From the NCBI GenBank assembly GCA_033064195.1, contig JARBJD010000371.1, positions 1-64,000 of the forward strand: a stretch of 64,000 bases of DNA. The letters run 5' to 3'. The DNA is from Blattamonas nauphoetae. Taxonomy: Eukaryota > Preaxostyla > Oxymonadida. Positions 1 through 12,100 of this stretch are shown piece by piece; the stretch's first letter is position 1, and each line of letters starts with the position of its first letter. The notes under the pieces are model-generated. The model was not told where the DNA came from. It ran no database searches and worked only from the letters and a program-made list of their open reading frames with translations. The translations under genes were made by a program, and so were the position numbers.

Positions 1-699
1 ATCTTTCTTTCCTGTTTCAATCAACTCTCTCCTGAGGAGAAACTATGCGTTTTGAATGAAATTCGAAATGCAGCACATGATTCGGAGCGATCTTTCTTTC
101 TTTCTGTCTGCTTATTCTCGCTCCTCCTTCATTTGGCTCTGAGCCCGTTCCATCCCCTTTGACAATGAAAGTGTTCCAACAGCACAGTTTGGTCTCGATC
201 AGGGATCTTTAGACCTCCTTCGAACACGTACTTCAGACGCATTCTCAGATGAAAGTCATGCCTTTGTTCCTATCGCTGCATCTCCTCCCATGTCCAGTTT
301 GACTCACAAACATCAAATACGCAACCAATAAAGATCCGATTTTTCTTAATTCAGTGAAACACAACCTTCAGTTTGAGAATGAACTCTCTCACAGAAATAA
401 ACATTCGTTCGATGCCAGAAACTAGCTTCTGGCTTCAAACGAGCTCGCAGTGTTTCTCCAACACTTCGAACAAACAATCAAGTTCCCTTTCTATGAGGAT
501 CGATCAGAGCAACCCCTAATCAGCAGTGTTCGCTCAGCCTCACCCTCCCACCGCGAAATACCATCCACACAACACAACCTTTCACCAAACAAAACACGTC
601 CCTCCTTCACAACTGCCAGTCATCCTCCCTCTCTCACTCTCACACCCGAGTCCCACTCATCCCAAATGCCCTCCAAATGTCTCTGCTTATGCTTCTCTG
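1..699. other. No recognisable gene
   Basis: Only short overlapping reading frames of low-complexity Ser/Pro/His/Thr composition are present. A frame that becomes plausible coding further on opens at about 700. I see no RNA gene, repeat or mobile element here. It may be an upstream flank or an indel-scrambled 5' part of the next gene. Confidence 0.4.
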
Positions 700-2731
700 A
701 AAGTCCAGCCATCATCTCTCAGCATACACATCCACCACACCTCACCTCAACACCATCCTCCCACCAGCATTCACACGACACTTCAACCCCACTCTCCTCC
801 GCTTCACCAGCACACCGGAACAGGTCCATCCGTTTGTCAATCTTCCTTCGATCAAACAGACGGAACATCTGGTTGTGCTGCTCAGAAAAGTGATTGCTGA
901 ACTGGGGAACATGTTCTGCACTGCCATCACCAAAGAGCATCAAGGAAGACAGACACAACTCTGCCTCAATTCCCTCAGCTGCAAGTTCACAGCAACTATG
1001 ACAGGCACTAATCTCATCGAACGTTGTTTCACTTTCACGACGAGAAATCTCAACATCGATCGGAAGAGGAATTGAAAGCGAAATTCAAGGATGAATCTGA
1101 GGCCATCGCCGAAAATCCTGATTCGTCGTTTCCTCTCCTTGTGACTGTATTGCACAGTGTGAGTGTTCGTCTGTTCTGTCCAGCTCTGTTTGATATGATT
1201 GTGGATGCGTTGATCAACCAATCTCCAGTCGAGACACTCTCCGTCAACTTTACGGAACTTCTCCGAAAGGCCAACCATCGTCGAAGCCTCCTCCACTTCG
1301 AGTACCTGACGCTGCTTTTCACTCCACATTCCTTTCACTTGTGAGGATACAATCGCGTCTATCTTCACCAGAATCAAGTACCCGCTCACTGAATCATCGG
1401 TCTCTCAGCATGACTTCGATATCCCTCGTTGTTCAGTGTGTTTGATGGAGTTCTTGAGAAAGAACGAGAATGGGAGAGTCAGATGAGAGAGCAAGTGAGA
1501 GATGACTTTGTGGATTCGGATGATTTTGAGGACTCCGAAACCGAGGACAGCAACCAAGGCGAGAAAAGAATCCGCCTTGACTCCCATTTCCATCCCACCC
1601 TCAAACAACCATCAAAATCCTCGCGAAGTGGCTCTTCAAGCAAGGCATCGTCAGCACAGACGACACCTGCCAAGCGGAGACGACGACGACACTGTCTGAG
1701 TCATCGGCGAAAGAAGAAGGCGTCAGTTCCTCCTCCGCCTCCGCCCCCGCCTGTCAAGTCGAACAAGAAAGGGATGAAGGGAACGAAGCCGAAACAGCCA
1801 TCCTCAAAAGCGAAGAGTCTTGGGATTGTGAAGAAGAGTGTTTTGTCGAGTCGTGTGCATCGGCAGATGGCACTCAACGCAGCTGCTGCTCTGCCAACCC
1901 AGATTATTGTTGATGGGAAGCTCCTCACGTACTCTGTCTCCTCCGCCGGTCAACCCGCCTTCCGAGTCTCCGTCTCCAGCACCCCAAGCACAACCTGCAG
2001 ACACTCCTCTTGTCATCAATGTCGAACGGACAGGCTCGGCTTCGAAAGAGGTCCCGCCGTCGGCTGAGTCGCCTTTGAAGTCGATGAGCCCGCAACCGTT
2101 CTTGGCTGGTGTCATTTTGGAAGCACCTGCTCCAAAACAATCGAAAGAGGAAGCCAAAGCAGAGACTGTCGAAGTTTCGAAATCAACCTCCCCAACAGCG
2201 AAAACCTTAACACCTCCTCCTCTCCCAATCCGATCACACGTTCAGACTCGAATCGCGACGTCAGAGACCAACACACAGCCAATCCCAAAAGAATCTTCAT
2301 TTCCTGTCGAGAAACCATCGCCCACCACAGTTCATTCCCCCGTCCCCAATCCCATTTCTGCCCCAGCCCCAAAACCAGCCAAAAAAGTCACATTCCGCCC
2401 AACCAAAACGTCATCAAAATCAAAATCGTCTCATTCGTCGCGACACTCGCTCGCAGTCAAGAAACCAAAGCCGAAGACGCTCAAACCTCGACACGATCCA
2501 TCGAATTCGGTGTTGGCTCCGTTGTCGACTGTCTACCAAACTCTGTCAACACAGTCGCTCCTCAATGGCCCAAATATCTCTCCTCGGCGACTCGCCATGC
2601 TCAGTGCGACTAATCGAGGTGTCTATGCCAACCCATCCCCGCAACAGCAAAGACCAGTACAAACTGGAACAATAACTGATAGTCCGGTTGCGTCAGTGGA
2701 AGAAATTGAAACTGATATTCTGGTTGGGTGA
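700..2731 (+). pseudogene. Unrecognised host gene with several frame changes
   Basis: A run of protein-like sequence continues on the plus strand but moves between frames 1 and 2 at least four times: about 700-1050 in frame 2, to about 1310 in frame 1, to about 1470 in frame 2, to about 1900 in frame 1, then frame 2 to a TGA at 2729-2731. The first third is mixed helical sequence with leucine-rich stretches. An acidic Asp/Glu/Ser patch follows at about 1510-1560, then a basic Arg/Lys tract and a run of prolines at about 1670-1760, then a long Pro/Ser/Thr/Lys-rich tail. I do not recognise the family. The matching frame changes in the next gene downstream suggest either a decayed locus or uncorrected sequencing indels; one of the frame changes could also be an intron. 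The stop at 2731 is the only well-supported end. Confidence 0.45.
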
Positions 2732-3885
2732 TCTCAATGACGGAGATGGTGTTGATGGTGAAATGTTTTCTCCTGAGGCATCTGACGATATTACTGACAG
2801 GGAGACGATAAAACTGCACCGTTGTAGAATTTTAATTTTATCAGTTTGTAGAGGTTCAAAACATTTCATCTTATGAGAAGAAGAAGCCCAAACTTTTTCA
2901 AAACTGCCCTCGTTCCTCCGCAAATCATCACGCACTTTTAAGGGTGTGAATCCATTTCTGCCCCCGTAGATATATTGTCCATCTTTTTCTACAACCTCTA
3001 GCCCTCTTCACCGCATCTTCAGTCGGATCATTCGGCAAACATGATAACCTCAGAACCCAACTTGTCACATGCGGATCACATATCTGGCCTTACACGTTCA
3101 TTGTCGGAAGCTTTTCCGGAAGAAGAATACTGCTCTTATCCAAAAGATCCATGTTTCTCACCGAACCAAACACCACTTTTACTAGTCTCTCTTCATATCC
3201 CATCACTCCACCAATTCCACATCACTACCAATCTCAATATGCGTCCACCAAATCCTATTCCGAACCGAGAACAACGAAAACCACTTCAAGCCAAAGGAGA
3301 AAATGTGTTCTTCTGAGCGAAATCAGCAGATAGACTATGTCAAGCTCAGGGAAAGCCGCAATACGTCACATAAAATGGCAATACTATCAGTAATGTTCAA
3401 CCATATAAGCAAACAATGCCACAACAACTCCTAATCATCACTCTCAAATCATTAAACGATTCATCGAAACAATTGGAGTTCACTGATCCAAAATATATGC
3501 GCTCACTCATACAACAGGTCACTCATCAATCTGTCCTGTATTGTGATTCCATGTTGAACCCAACATTCACTCCAAATGAACAATCAACAAATTCATGTAG
3601 AGCATTAGTTCTCTATCGCGACAAATCATATTATAACATTCCTCCAATAACACCTGATGCAGAGGATGATTCTTACTCTGAAGAAATGCTAATTGACTCG
3701 CCTCAATCTACATCGGAAGAGAACCTCATTTATTGTCATAACATCACGTATTTTGTTGTATTGTCCATCTTTCGGCAGTTAGCCAACATTCATTCATTTT
3801 AATCATTCGACATTTGTTTTACACTTCTATAAGGGACTCTAAAATAGAGATCATCCCCCAAGTTTGTCCGAAGTCTAAAGTTCAC
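2732..3885. other. Intergenic, two small doubtful ORFs
   Basis: An AT-richer spacer lies between two host genes. Two plus-strand ORFs of 91 codons (3041-3316) and 128 codons (3416-3802) occur. Neither shows a domain I recognise; the second is Gln/Ser/Tyr-rich with an acidic stretch. They could be exons or chance frames. No RNA gene or repeat was seen. Confidence 0.35.
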
Positions 3886-4071
3886 ATGTCCGAAGCGACC
3901 ATCAAAATCAAATCTGTTCGCGGAGATGGAACAACTGTGACTATCACTGACGGAATGACAATCCTCCAAGTTAAGGAAAAGATCAGCGAACAACTGTCAA
4001 TTCCTGTCACAGAACAGAAATTGATCTTTAATGGCAGAATAGCAAAGATGAACAAACGATGCAAGAACTCT

Positions 4072-4232
4072 GTATGAAACCCATCATTTGGTCGTCATCT
4101 CTGGTTATTTTTCCGAAAACACTTTCAATCCTCCGTGTTTTTCCTCATCAATCACTAAATCTCCGGTCGGACTTTCTGCCGCCATTTTCTTCTTCTGAAT
4201 GAATTCTTATTCTTCCATCGTTTGGTCACCAG
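4072..4232 (+). other. Probable spliceosomal intron in the ubiquilin gene
   Basis: The ubiquitin-like domain breaks off after Gln-Glu-Leu and resumes 161 bp later with the expected VHLV strand. The break begins GTATGA and ends CACCAG. Joining the flanks creates a Ser codon in the correct phase. The intervening stretch has stops in all frames. This is a direct reading; splicing is inferred. Confidence 0.65.
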
Positions 4233-4813
4233 CAATTGTTAATAACTGTACTGTTCACCTTGTTCGGGCAGCCCGAAACCAGCAACCACAACAACAAGCG
4301 CTACACCAACAGACTCCCAAACACAACAAACTTCAACACCTCCGCAGTTTGGAGGACAACAACAATCGCCAGGATTCGACAACAGCCATCACCAGGGTTT
4401 GAGGGGGCATGGGTGGAATGCAAAATCCAATGTTCGGTGGAATGGGCGGAATGCAAAATCCTCTTCTTTCAGAAATACTTCAAAACCCAATGTTCGCTCA
4501 AATTCTCGAATCTCCAATGATGGAACAAATGATGCAATCGATGCTTGGTGATCAATACACACCTGAAATGATGCAAATGGCGCGGGCCCAAATGAGGATG
4601 ATGAGCCAGCAAGGACAAGGACAAACACAACAGAACCAAACCCCTCAAGGGTTTCCGAACACTTCCTCTCAGCAATCAACGCCACCTCCTACTTCGGGAG
4701 GTTCGACATGGGGAACTCGGTCAGCCAGGATCTCAAGCAACTTCTCCCCAACCTGGTCAACAGAACCAAGGAGCCGGAGGTTTTGGAGGGATGGGGAAAG
4801 GGAGAGCCAGGGA

Positions 4814-4851
4814 TGGGAAAGTGGAGAGCGAGTCAGTTGCGATTAGGAAAG
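4814..4851 (+). repeat. 38-bp island of retrotransposon minisatellite inside the ubiquilin gene
   Basis: These 38 bases are identical to the second repeat region of the minisatellite in the array units (for example R2 around 11457-11494) and differ from what the Gly-Met-rich ubiquilin linker should encode. On both sides the ubiquilin-type sequence continues. No target duplication is visible. Confidence 0.8.
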
Positions 4852-5380
4852 GGAGGAAGGCCAGGGATGGGATGGGGAATGCCTGACATGCAGACGATGA
4901 TGCAAATGATGCAGAACCCATTCGTTCAACAGCAACTCCAGCAGTTCATGCAGGACCCACAAGCAATGCAGCAGGTGATGAACAGCAGGTCAGTTCAACA
5001 AAGTGGCAAACAGAACCAATGCTTGAAGCTGAATGCAGAGGTGCAACAAAACCACGATTGTTTGCCCAAATGTTGAAAGCCAACAAACATGATGAGTCAA
5101 ATGGCTGGAAATCCAGGAGGGATCCGAAATAGCGAATAAACCAAGGAATGAGGTTTTAATTTTCAGCTGGAATGGGCGGACAAACATCACCTCAAGCACA
5201 ACAAACACCACCACAGACACAAACAGACACCGCCAACTCAGGTGTCACAAGCAGGAGTTGGAACAGAAGTTTGCAGGCAGTTGGGAACAGCTGGACGAGT
5301 GGGAACTCGAGTGACAAGCTAAACTGTGAGGTTCTTCAGTTCGAACAAGTGGAATGTGAATAGCGATGAAAAGATCTTCA

Positions 5381-5514
5381 AAAGAGAGGAGGATTGTGAT
5401 TTTGTGAAGATTTTCATTCACAATCAAGATCTCAAACATGCATCGCTCATAGAGAAAATGATTGGAAGGCATTGTTGATGAAAAAGGAAAGAAAGAAAAG
5501 GGAAGGGGAAGGAA
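5381..5514. other. Purine-rich spacer before the array
   Basis: A short stretch rich in GAAAG and GGAAG separates the ubiquilin end from the first sequence that aligns with the retrotransposon (about 5515). It may be the 3' flank of the ubiquilin gene. No transposon terminus or target duplication was seen at the join. Confidence 0.4.
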
Positions 5515-6891
5515 GAAAGAAGATGAAGAAAACAAAGAAAAGTTGCCTCGAGCGACGATCGAACTCCTGCCTCTTGGCATCGCTCCAATCGCTCCCTAAT
5601 TACATCCTCCATCTCCCATTGAACGAACTCTCTCGCGAACACATTGAACTCATCAACACCACACAACGACTGCACAGAATACACACGTGATTCAAAGCAT
5701 CCTCTTTCGCCAAAAGAAGATCAACACATGTCACGCAGAGAGCCAAGAGTTCGTCCTCCTGTCACTTCTTCACTGATCCGTCCGAACTACTCAACATTCA
5801 GTCGTCTTCCCAATCCGACATTCAAGCAACCACAAGAAGCCTCTCTCCAAGCCCAGCAGACCTCCCACCTGATTCAAACAACAAGATGGCTACACAAGAA
5901 CGAGTGAAGACCTAACGAACAGCATCTTCACGGAGGTAGAACATCCTTGCCCACCTCTTCACGGCGATCGCCTCGCAGACAAACTGGTCGCGAGAAGGAG
6001 ATAATGAGCTGAGTGGACTGTCGTCGATCTGGTCAGAATGGCGACAATATCAAAGAAAGAGGAAATGGAGTCAGTGTGAGCCAAGAAGAGACATTGAACC
6101 GAGAGTGAAGAAGTGGGAGACTTGGTGGCAAGAGGGAAGACGAGCTCCATCACGAAAGAGATCGAGGACATGAATGCCGGTCGCACACAGTCACTCTCCT
6201 TCGACGAAGTGAAGCAAAGAATCACAGCCCTCCACAACGGAGGACAGGAAGGCCCTCTATCTCAGTGTCAACAGGAGGACAAGGGAACAAGTGCGCAGGG
6301 AGAAAAGATCAGAACGCGACCAATGGTCTCAACTCGAACTCCACACCCTCGCTCGACGTCACAGCTGAGTTCGTCAAGAGATGCTGAGAAACGACAAGAT
6401 CGTGAGAATTGGGCAATCTCATCTCTCTGCCTCGAAAGGAACTATCTCCCTCAAGCGTGGTGCGTGGGAGGAAAACAGATCGATGAAGCAGATCCGATGC
6501 GGATTCAAACCTAGACTCTTCGATCCCGGAACAAGGGTTGGTTGCAGAGGCACACCTCCCAAGACAAGTCAGGGTGGGTGTGAACGGCAGGAGCGTGGTT
6601 GTTGATGCGGTGGAGCATGCCATCGACGAGGCAATCCAACAGAGAACCACACAGTTCATCGTCATGCTTGACATGTCCAATGCCTTTAGAAGTCCGAAGA
6701 CAACAACTCCTCAACAAGCTGGCAGACATCGAGGACTACGACGCTGAACTCTTGCACTTCATCAGAAATTCCTTCGAGCAACCCTCATCCTCAGTCGAGG
6801 CGAGGAGACAGCAGCGATCCCAAACAGCCGCGGTGTCCAGCAGGGATGTCCACTATCTCCATCCCTCTTTGCCTTCTACATCACTGAACCA

Positions 6892-8979
6892 ATGAGGCAA
6901 GCTGAAGCTGGCGGAGCAACGGCATGGGGTTACCTCGACGACCTTGTCCTCATGGCGAACTCGGAAGCCCAACTCAACCGCAGCCTGACCAAGCTCTCAA
7001 CATCCCTCACTGCACACCCTCATCAATCCAACGAAGACGGTCATCATGTCAGTCGTCGATGGCGTCCCCTCCACCCACCAACAGCGTCACTCTCACTCCC
7101 AGATCCCCAAGCCTCGAAACGTCCAACAAAACCAGACAACTTCTTCATGCTCTCGCCCAACCCAAATCTCCTCCGTCAATCCATCTCCTCCAAACCCTTC
7201 CATCCTCGCCACCACCTTCATCTCCCTCATCTCCGCAGACACCACCCACCTCCCACCTCTCAAATCTCTTCAACATCCCTGATTCCCAACTTCCTCATCC
7301 CTCCCAATCAGCGTTCAGACAGCCCTTCCATCACACTCCAGAGGATTCGACACAAAGGATCCTTCTCGACTTCGAAACGGATCACAGCGAGACAGGGTCA
7401 GACAGTTGAGAAGCTCATGACGAAGGAGCTTGTGATCAAGTCAGCTGAGAATCAGAAGTGGCGGTCCACACTTCCAGTAGACAGGTACCACAAGATAAAC
7501 AACAACGTCTTCAGGTGCGCGCTGGACAATCTCTTTCTGAAACCTCCCTCTCCTTCTCGGAGGCCACCCGTTTCAACATGGACTCCAACCCACACACACG
7601 CACCCACCCAACTCCGTTGTCCTGCATGCCAGTGTGAAATGCTGGAAGACCACGCCGGCTGCTGCAAGCGAACCAGCAGTGAGAGACTCGCAAGGCATCA
7701 CGCCATCAAGTTCCTGCTTGCGCAGACACTCAAGGAGATCCCGTCAATCACTGTGAGAACCGAGACCAAGATGGGAAGAGACGATGAAGATGCAAATGAA
7801 GAAGCAAACACAATAGCCGATCTTCAACTCAGAGTCACCACTGGCTACACCAAACACCGCTTCGTCCGAGACATCCTCGGAATCAAAGACGATGGCCAAA
7901 GGATCCTTGAGTTCGGACTTGATCTCGTGATACCACAAGACTTCACAAGCAGATCACACACGCAGAGAGGGATGATGGACCCGAAAGGCAGAGTCAAGGA
8001 AGCAGAGAGGAAGAAGGAAAGGAAGTACAGCAGAGCGGGCCAAAGCCACACAGTCATCGGCATTGGCTTGAGCGACCACGGCCACTCAGGCCCCAACGCC
8101 TCACTCTTCTTCGACTTCATCAAACAGCTTGCTATCGAAAGGAAGATACCCAACCCACTCCCCATCTTCTTCACCCAAGTATCAGTCATCATGGAACTCG
8201 TTCGCTCCCACATGGAACAGACATACATCAAGACGCTCAGCCATCTTGCTAGGAGGAAGGAAGAAGAAAGAAAGCGCACTGTTGGGATCGAAATGGACAT
8301 GGAATCATTCAACCTCATCACTTCAGTCACCGGAGACTCACTCCACAACACTTCAATCACACTCATCAACAACACTACACACAACAACCCCACACTTCAC
8401 AAGGCAAACACCACACATCACCTTCAAATCACACCACCTCAACCCATCACCTCACCATCCCCCCACTTCACCTCACACACCGGAGCACCAAACACCCCCA
8501 CCTCCCCTCCCCGCCACTCCACTCCCCTCACCCATCACAGCAACGCCCAACCCAAGACTAACACAAACCAAACTTCGTCTAGGAAAGGGTATGTTGCTGC
8601 AGATGGACGGCGGAGATTCGAAACGCAGAATATAGAAGAAGACGAAGGCAAACAGGACGAAGACGATGCCTATTGCAAGGAAGAGAAGGGCCAGAAGGAA
8701 GGAAAGAAGGAAGGACATGATCAAGAGAAGCCCAAAGAAGGAACAACGGAAGACAGAGACAAGGAGGAAGCAGAAGAAGTGGCACAGCGCGAGAGAAACA
8801 ACCGAGTGCCTGGCCTCGGCACCGGACCGCCAGCAGGAGTCCCTCTCTACCCCCCAAACTCATTCTTTTCCCTTCTCCCATCTCCCCCCAGGCTTTGCGA
8901 GCAGAGCGGATCGAGCGAGAAGCACAAAAGCACAATCATCAAGCGCCCACCAGACAATAGAAAGCATAAGTCAGAATAA
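6892..8979 (+). pseudogene. R1 polyprotein remnant: late RT plus C-terminal endonuclease region
   Basis: A 695-codon open frame begins just before the YLDD box of the reverse transcriptase, runs through a deletion-scarred thumb region in a shifted frame, and regains the family frame before the CPACQC knuckle (about 7620). From there it matches the other copies: the E, AD and LD positions of the putative endonuclease, a Thr/His/Pro-rich stretch, an acidic/basic coiled region, and the common TAA at 8979. The RT palm upstream (about 6540-6890) is present in pieces in several frames, so this copy cannot make an active enzyme as written. Two small deletions (one C in a C-run near 7548 and one CA in the CA run near 7600) together restore the frame of the C-terminal part. 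Confidence 0.75.
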
Positions 8980-9142
8980 AACCAATTTCACACTCTTTAT
9001 TGTTCATCTTAGTTTCCATTCTCATCTCATTTGATCCAGCCCACTTCGAAATGTACCCCATTCCCGGCATCGAGGTTCGTTTTTTCGCGTTTTTGCACCC
9101 CTTTTTGCACTCTCCGTGCTCTAACTAACGTTTTCCGAGAAA
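8980..9142 (+). promoter_or_regulatory. 163-bp unit junction: 3' UTR plus leader of the next copy
   Basis: This spacer between the stop of R1 and the ATG of R2 is repeated almost unchanged between the other units. An AATAAA overlaps the TAA stop and is the likely polyadenylation signal. A T-rich stretch with repeated TTTTTGCAC follows, then CTAACTAAC about 15 bp before the ATG. There is no poly(A) or A-rich tail, so the element end and the next element start must both lie inside these 163 bp. Whatever promotes transcription of the following unit probably lies here or in the preceding coding region. Confidence 0.6.
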
Positions 9143-12100
9143 ATGGAGTCTCCACATCATGATCCGACCGAAAAAAGTGTCGATCATGTTGATCGCACCA
9201 AAGCCGGTCAATATGGCACTCTCCCTCCTCATGACCACGATCAACCGCGCAAAAATGCCTCGCCTGAGAACTGCACCTCTTCTTTTTCTCATACACTGCC
9301 TTCGACACCCCCAACCAACCCCTCCCAACACGATGCTCCAAACTCCACACACCACCCACCCCTCACCTCACCAACCCGCATTTCTTCAGTTATCTTTTCG
9401 CAGGAAGCAGACACCTCCTTCTCTGCAGCTATTCCGTCGATACGAACACAGTCCAGACAACTTTCATCTTGTCAATCCAACTATCGTTCATTTACCCCCG
9501 CATCGGCCAAACAAGCCGTATCACTCGATTCCTATCCATATTCTTCATCCCATCAACAGCGTCACTATCTTCCCAGATCCCCCTATCCTCGGAATGTCCA
9601 TTCGAATCGGATCGTTCTCTCTTCCCCAACCCGTCAACAAAACTCGTCTACCCTCCCCTCTGACGATGCGAAACAAGATCCTTGGTGGGGGTCGGGACTG
9701 GCTCCTTCCAGTTTCCACCCATCCACCACCCCTCAACTGCCCTCATCCGACCGCCCCCCACGACCACCTAAATACCCCCAACCGCCCCGACAACTCACTC
9801 TCCGACAATCCAGCATGGAGAGAGAGGAAGAGGCCTTCGACGAAAGTCACAATGAACCAACCATCAGCGAAGCAACAAAAGAAAGAAAAACGAACAAAAA
9901 TTCCGAGCGATTCGGACTACAAAAGATGATCGGTTCGATTGGAAACTTCTTCTCGTCCAGAGCAAAGAAAAAAGAAAAATCACAACAGCAACTGGACAAT
10001 CCTATCGCTCAGCCCAGAGCCGAAAGTGGAAAGAAGGACAAAGAGGCCACTTCAATTCAGGTGGGAAAGGAAGACGGTCTGGAGGAAGGAGAAACAGTAG
10101 AGGAGGAAGGAGAGACAGGAAACTTTCAAAGCAGAACAGAGGAAGAGGAGAACACCAACCAATCTTCTATCCAACCAAACTCTTCAGTCGAATCCACGCA
10201 TTCGCCCCCATCCTCCCCAATTCAGCTGAAAAGAACGCTTCGTCAACGGGACCCGGTGACAAAGCAAGCAATCACCGGGAACCGCCTCAAATCGAACTTT
10301 TCACACCCACTCAACTCAACATCCTCCCAAACTCCCAAAGAAAGACAGAAACAATCCCCAAAACTCCCAAACCGTCGCCGTCCCCCAAAACGAGTCGGAA
10401 AATCACCAGTTCCGATCCATCAACCTCCTCTCACTCCAATCAGTCCATTACCTCTCGTATACGACTCAGACATCGCAAACCAATTCCAAATGAGATTAAA
10501 GAGTGAGACAGGGAGGGAGAGACAGAAACAGAAAAGAAAGAAGGGCAGAAAGAAACCTCAACTCGACAGCGAATCAAACGATACCTCCGACTCAGAAAAT
10601 CAGTCCCTTGGGTCCATTAGGAGTAGAAAAGAGAGATTGTCCCACGCCGGCCTCTTCCTCTTCACAGGAAGAATCCACAACCTCGGCATCCAACCAAACA
10701 CTCTCTCAACAGCCAAACAGCACCAATTACCAATCAAATGACAATACATCTGCAAAAACTGGAACAGTAGTCATTTCAACTCAAAAAGTGACCGAAGGAG
10801 GAACGGAAACGGAGGAACAGAAGAAAATCGAGAAGAGACAAAGACAAGTCGAACAACTCAAGAATCATATCCTCAGAAGAGTCAAAGCAACACCAATAGC
10901 TGAAAGCTCAACGCAAACCGAAGCAACGAACCCACAACAACTCAAAAAGACAGGAAACGTCCAGATGACAATGGACAGCTTCTTTGAGGTCCAAAAGCGA
11001 ACAAGCCCTCCTCTAGAGCAAACCGAACCACCCCTTCCACCACACATCGTCAACCAACTCTATCAACCAACGTTCATCACAAACAACATCGACTTCACCA
11101 ACTCCTTCAACTCCACCACCAACATATTCACAGTGTCGCAACCGACGATGAACATGTTCTTCGAAACGGAAGAGGAGGGAATGGCGAAAGATGAATGGGA
11201 AATAGAATGGCTCGGAGGGGACATCGACTCAAACGGAATCCAAGAAGATGAACAAGCCAAACAATACCAATACGAGAACGACTTCATCAGAAAGAGGGAC
11301 ATCGCACTCAATTGGGAATGGCAACATGGGAATTCGCCTGAGATGGGATTTACAACAGAACACTTTGGGAAAACGGAGAATGAAACTGAAATGAGCGGGA
11401 AAAGGGAATGTGGGACAGATACGATGGTGAAAGTGGAGAGCGGGCTGGATATGATTGGGAAAGTGGAGAGCGAGTCAGTTGCGATTAGGAAAGTAGAGAG
11501 CAGGACAGATTCGATTGGGACAGTGGAGAGCGGGTCAGAAATGATGAAGAAAGTGGAGAGCGGGTCAGATACAACGGGGAAAGTGGAGAGCGGGCCAGAT
11601 ACAACGGGGAAAGTGGAGAGCGGATCAGCTGCGATTGGGAAAACTGAGAACGGGTCAGTTGCGATTGGGAAAGTGGAGAGCGGGTCAGAGACATTGCGGA
11701 AAGTAGAGAGCGGGTCAGATACAACGGGGAAAGTGGAGAGCAGGTCAGTGACAAGGGGGAAAGTAGAAAACGGAACCAGATCGATTGAACGAATGGAAGG
11801 TGAACGGGACAAGCTCACGAGTGTGAAGATGAATTTGAACGAACCAATCAAAAGGAAAGAAAACAGAACTACACCTCTGACATTCCAGGGGCAATCCGAA
11901 ACAAAGATACAAGCCGACACGGATGACTGGCTTTCAAAACTCGAAAGGGCCGCAGCGGAGGACACACTCCCCATCACCCAAGCCCGGAAAGACAAACACC
12001 CCCAACAAAAAGGAGTTGAAAAGAATCTGGACAGTTCTTTCCAGGAACAGCTGGAGGAGTTGGTGAACCGAAGGAAGGAGGTGGAGAACATGTGGATGAG

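Larger units (their letters stand above)
3886..5380 (+). pseudogene. Ubiquilin/Dsk2-like shuttle protein, frame-broken
   Basis: The start at 3886 opens an N-terminal ubiquitin-like domain (about 3895-4270) with typical features: a Thr-Val-Thr strand, a helix with LQVKEKI, a KLIFNGRI strand and, after an intron, a CTVHLVRAARN end. It is followed by a Gln/Pro linker, Met-rich STI1-like segments (NPLLSEILQNPMF at about 4460, then MMQMMQNPFVQQQLQQFMQ at about 4900) and a degraded UBA-like end finishing near 5380 (GNVN-type turn followed by EKIF). This order is that of ubiquilin/Dsk2, which carries ubiquitinated clients to the proteasome. At least five frame changes are needed to follow it, near 4046, 4295, 4400, 4720 and beyond 5000. 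A 38-bp piece identical to the retrotransposon minisatellite sits in the Gly-rich part. It is either a pseudogene or a real gene spoiled by consensus errors. Confidence 0.75.
5515..9142 (+). mobile_element. R1: 5'-truncated first copy of the tandem non-LTR retrotransposon
   Basis: Similarity to the other units starts at the point equivalent to about 12340 in R2, so the N-terminal half and the minisatellite are missing. From 5515 to about 7440 the copy is full of small deletions relative to R2, leaving a broken reverse transcriptase region. From about 7440 to the end it is nearly identical to R2, and it shares with R2 the 2-bp shortening of a CA run. The join with host DNA is not marked by a target duplication that I can see. 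Confidence 0.85.

Noticed and set aside
11430-11759. CRISPR-like array
   Set aside because: Adjacent 30-bp units without spacers, in frame inside a protein gene of a eukaryotic element.
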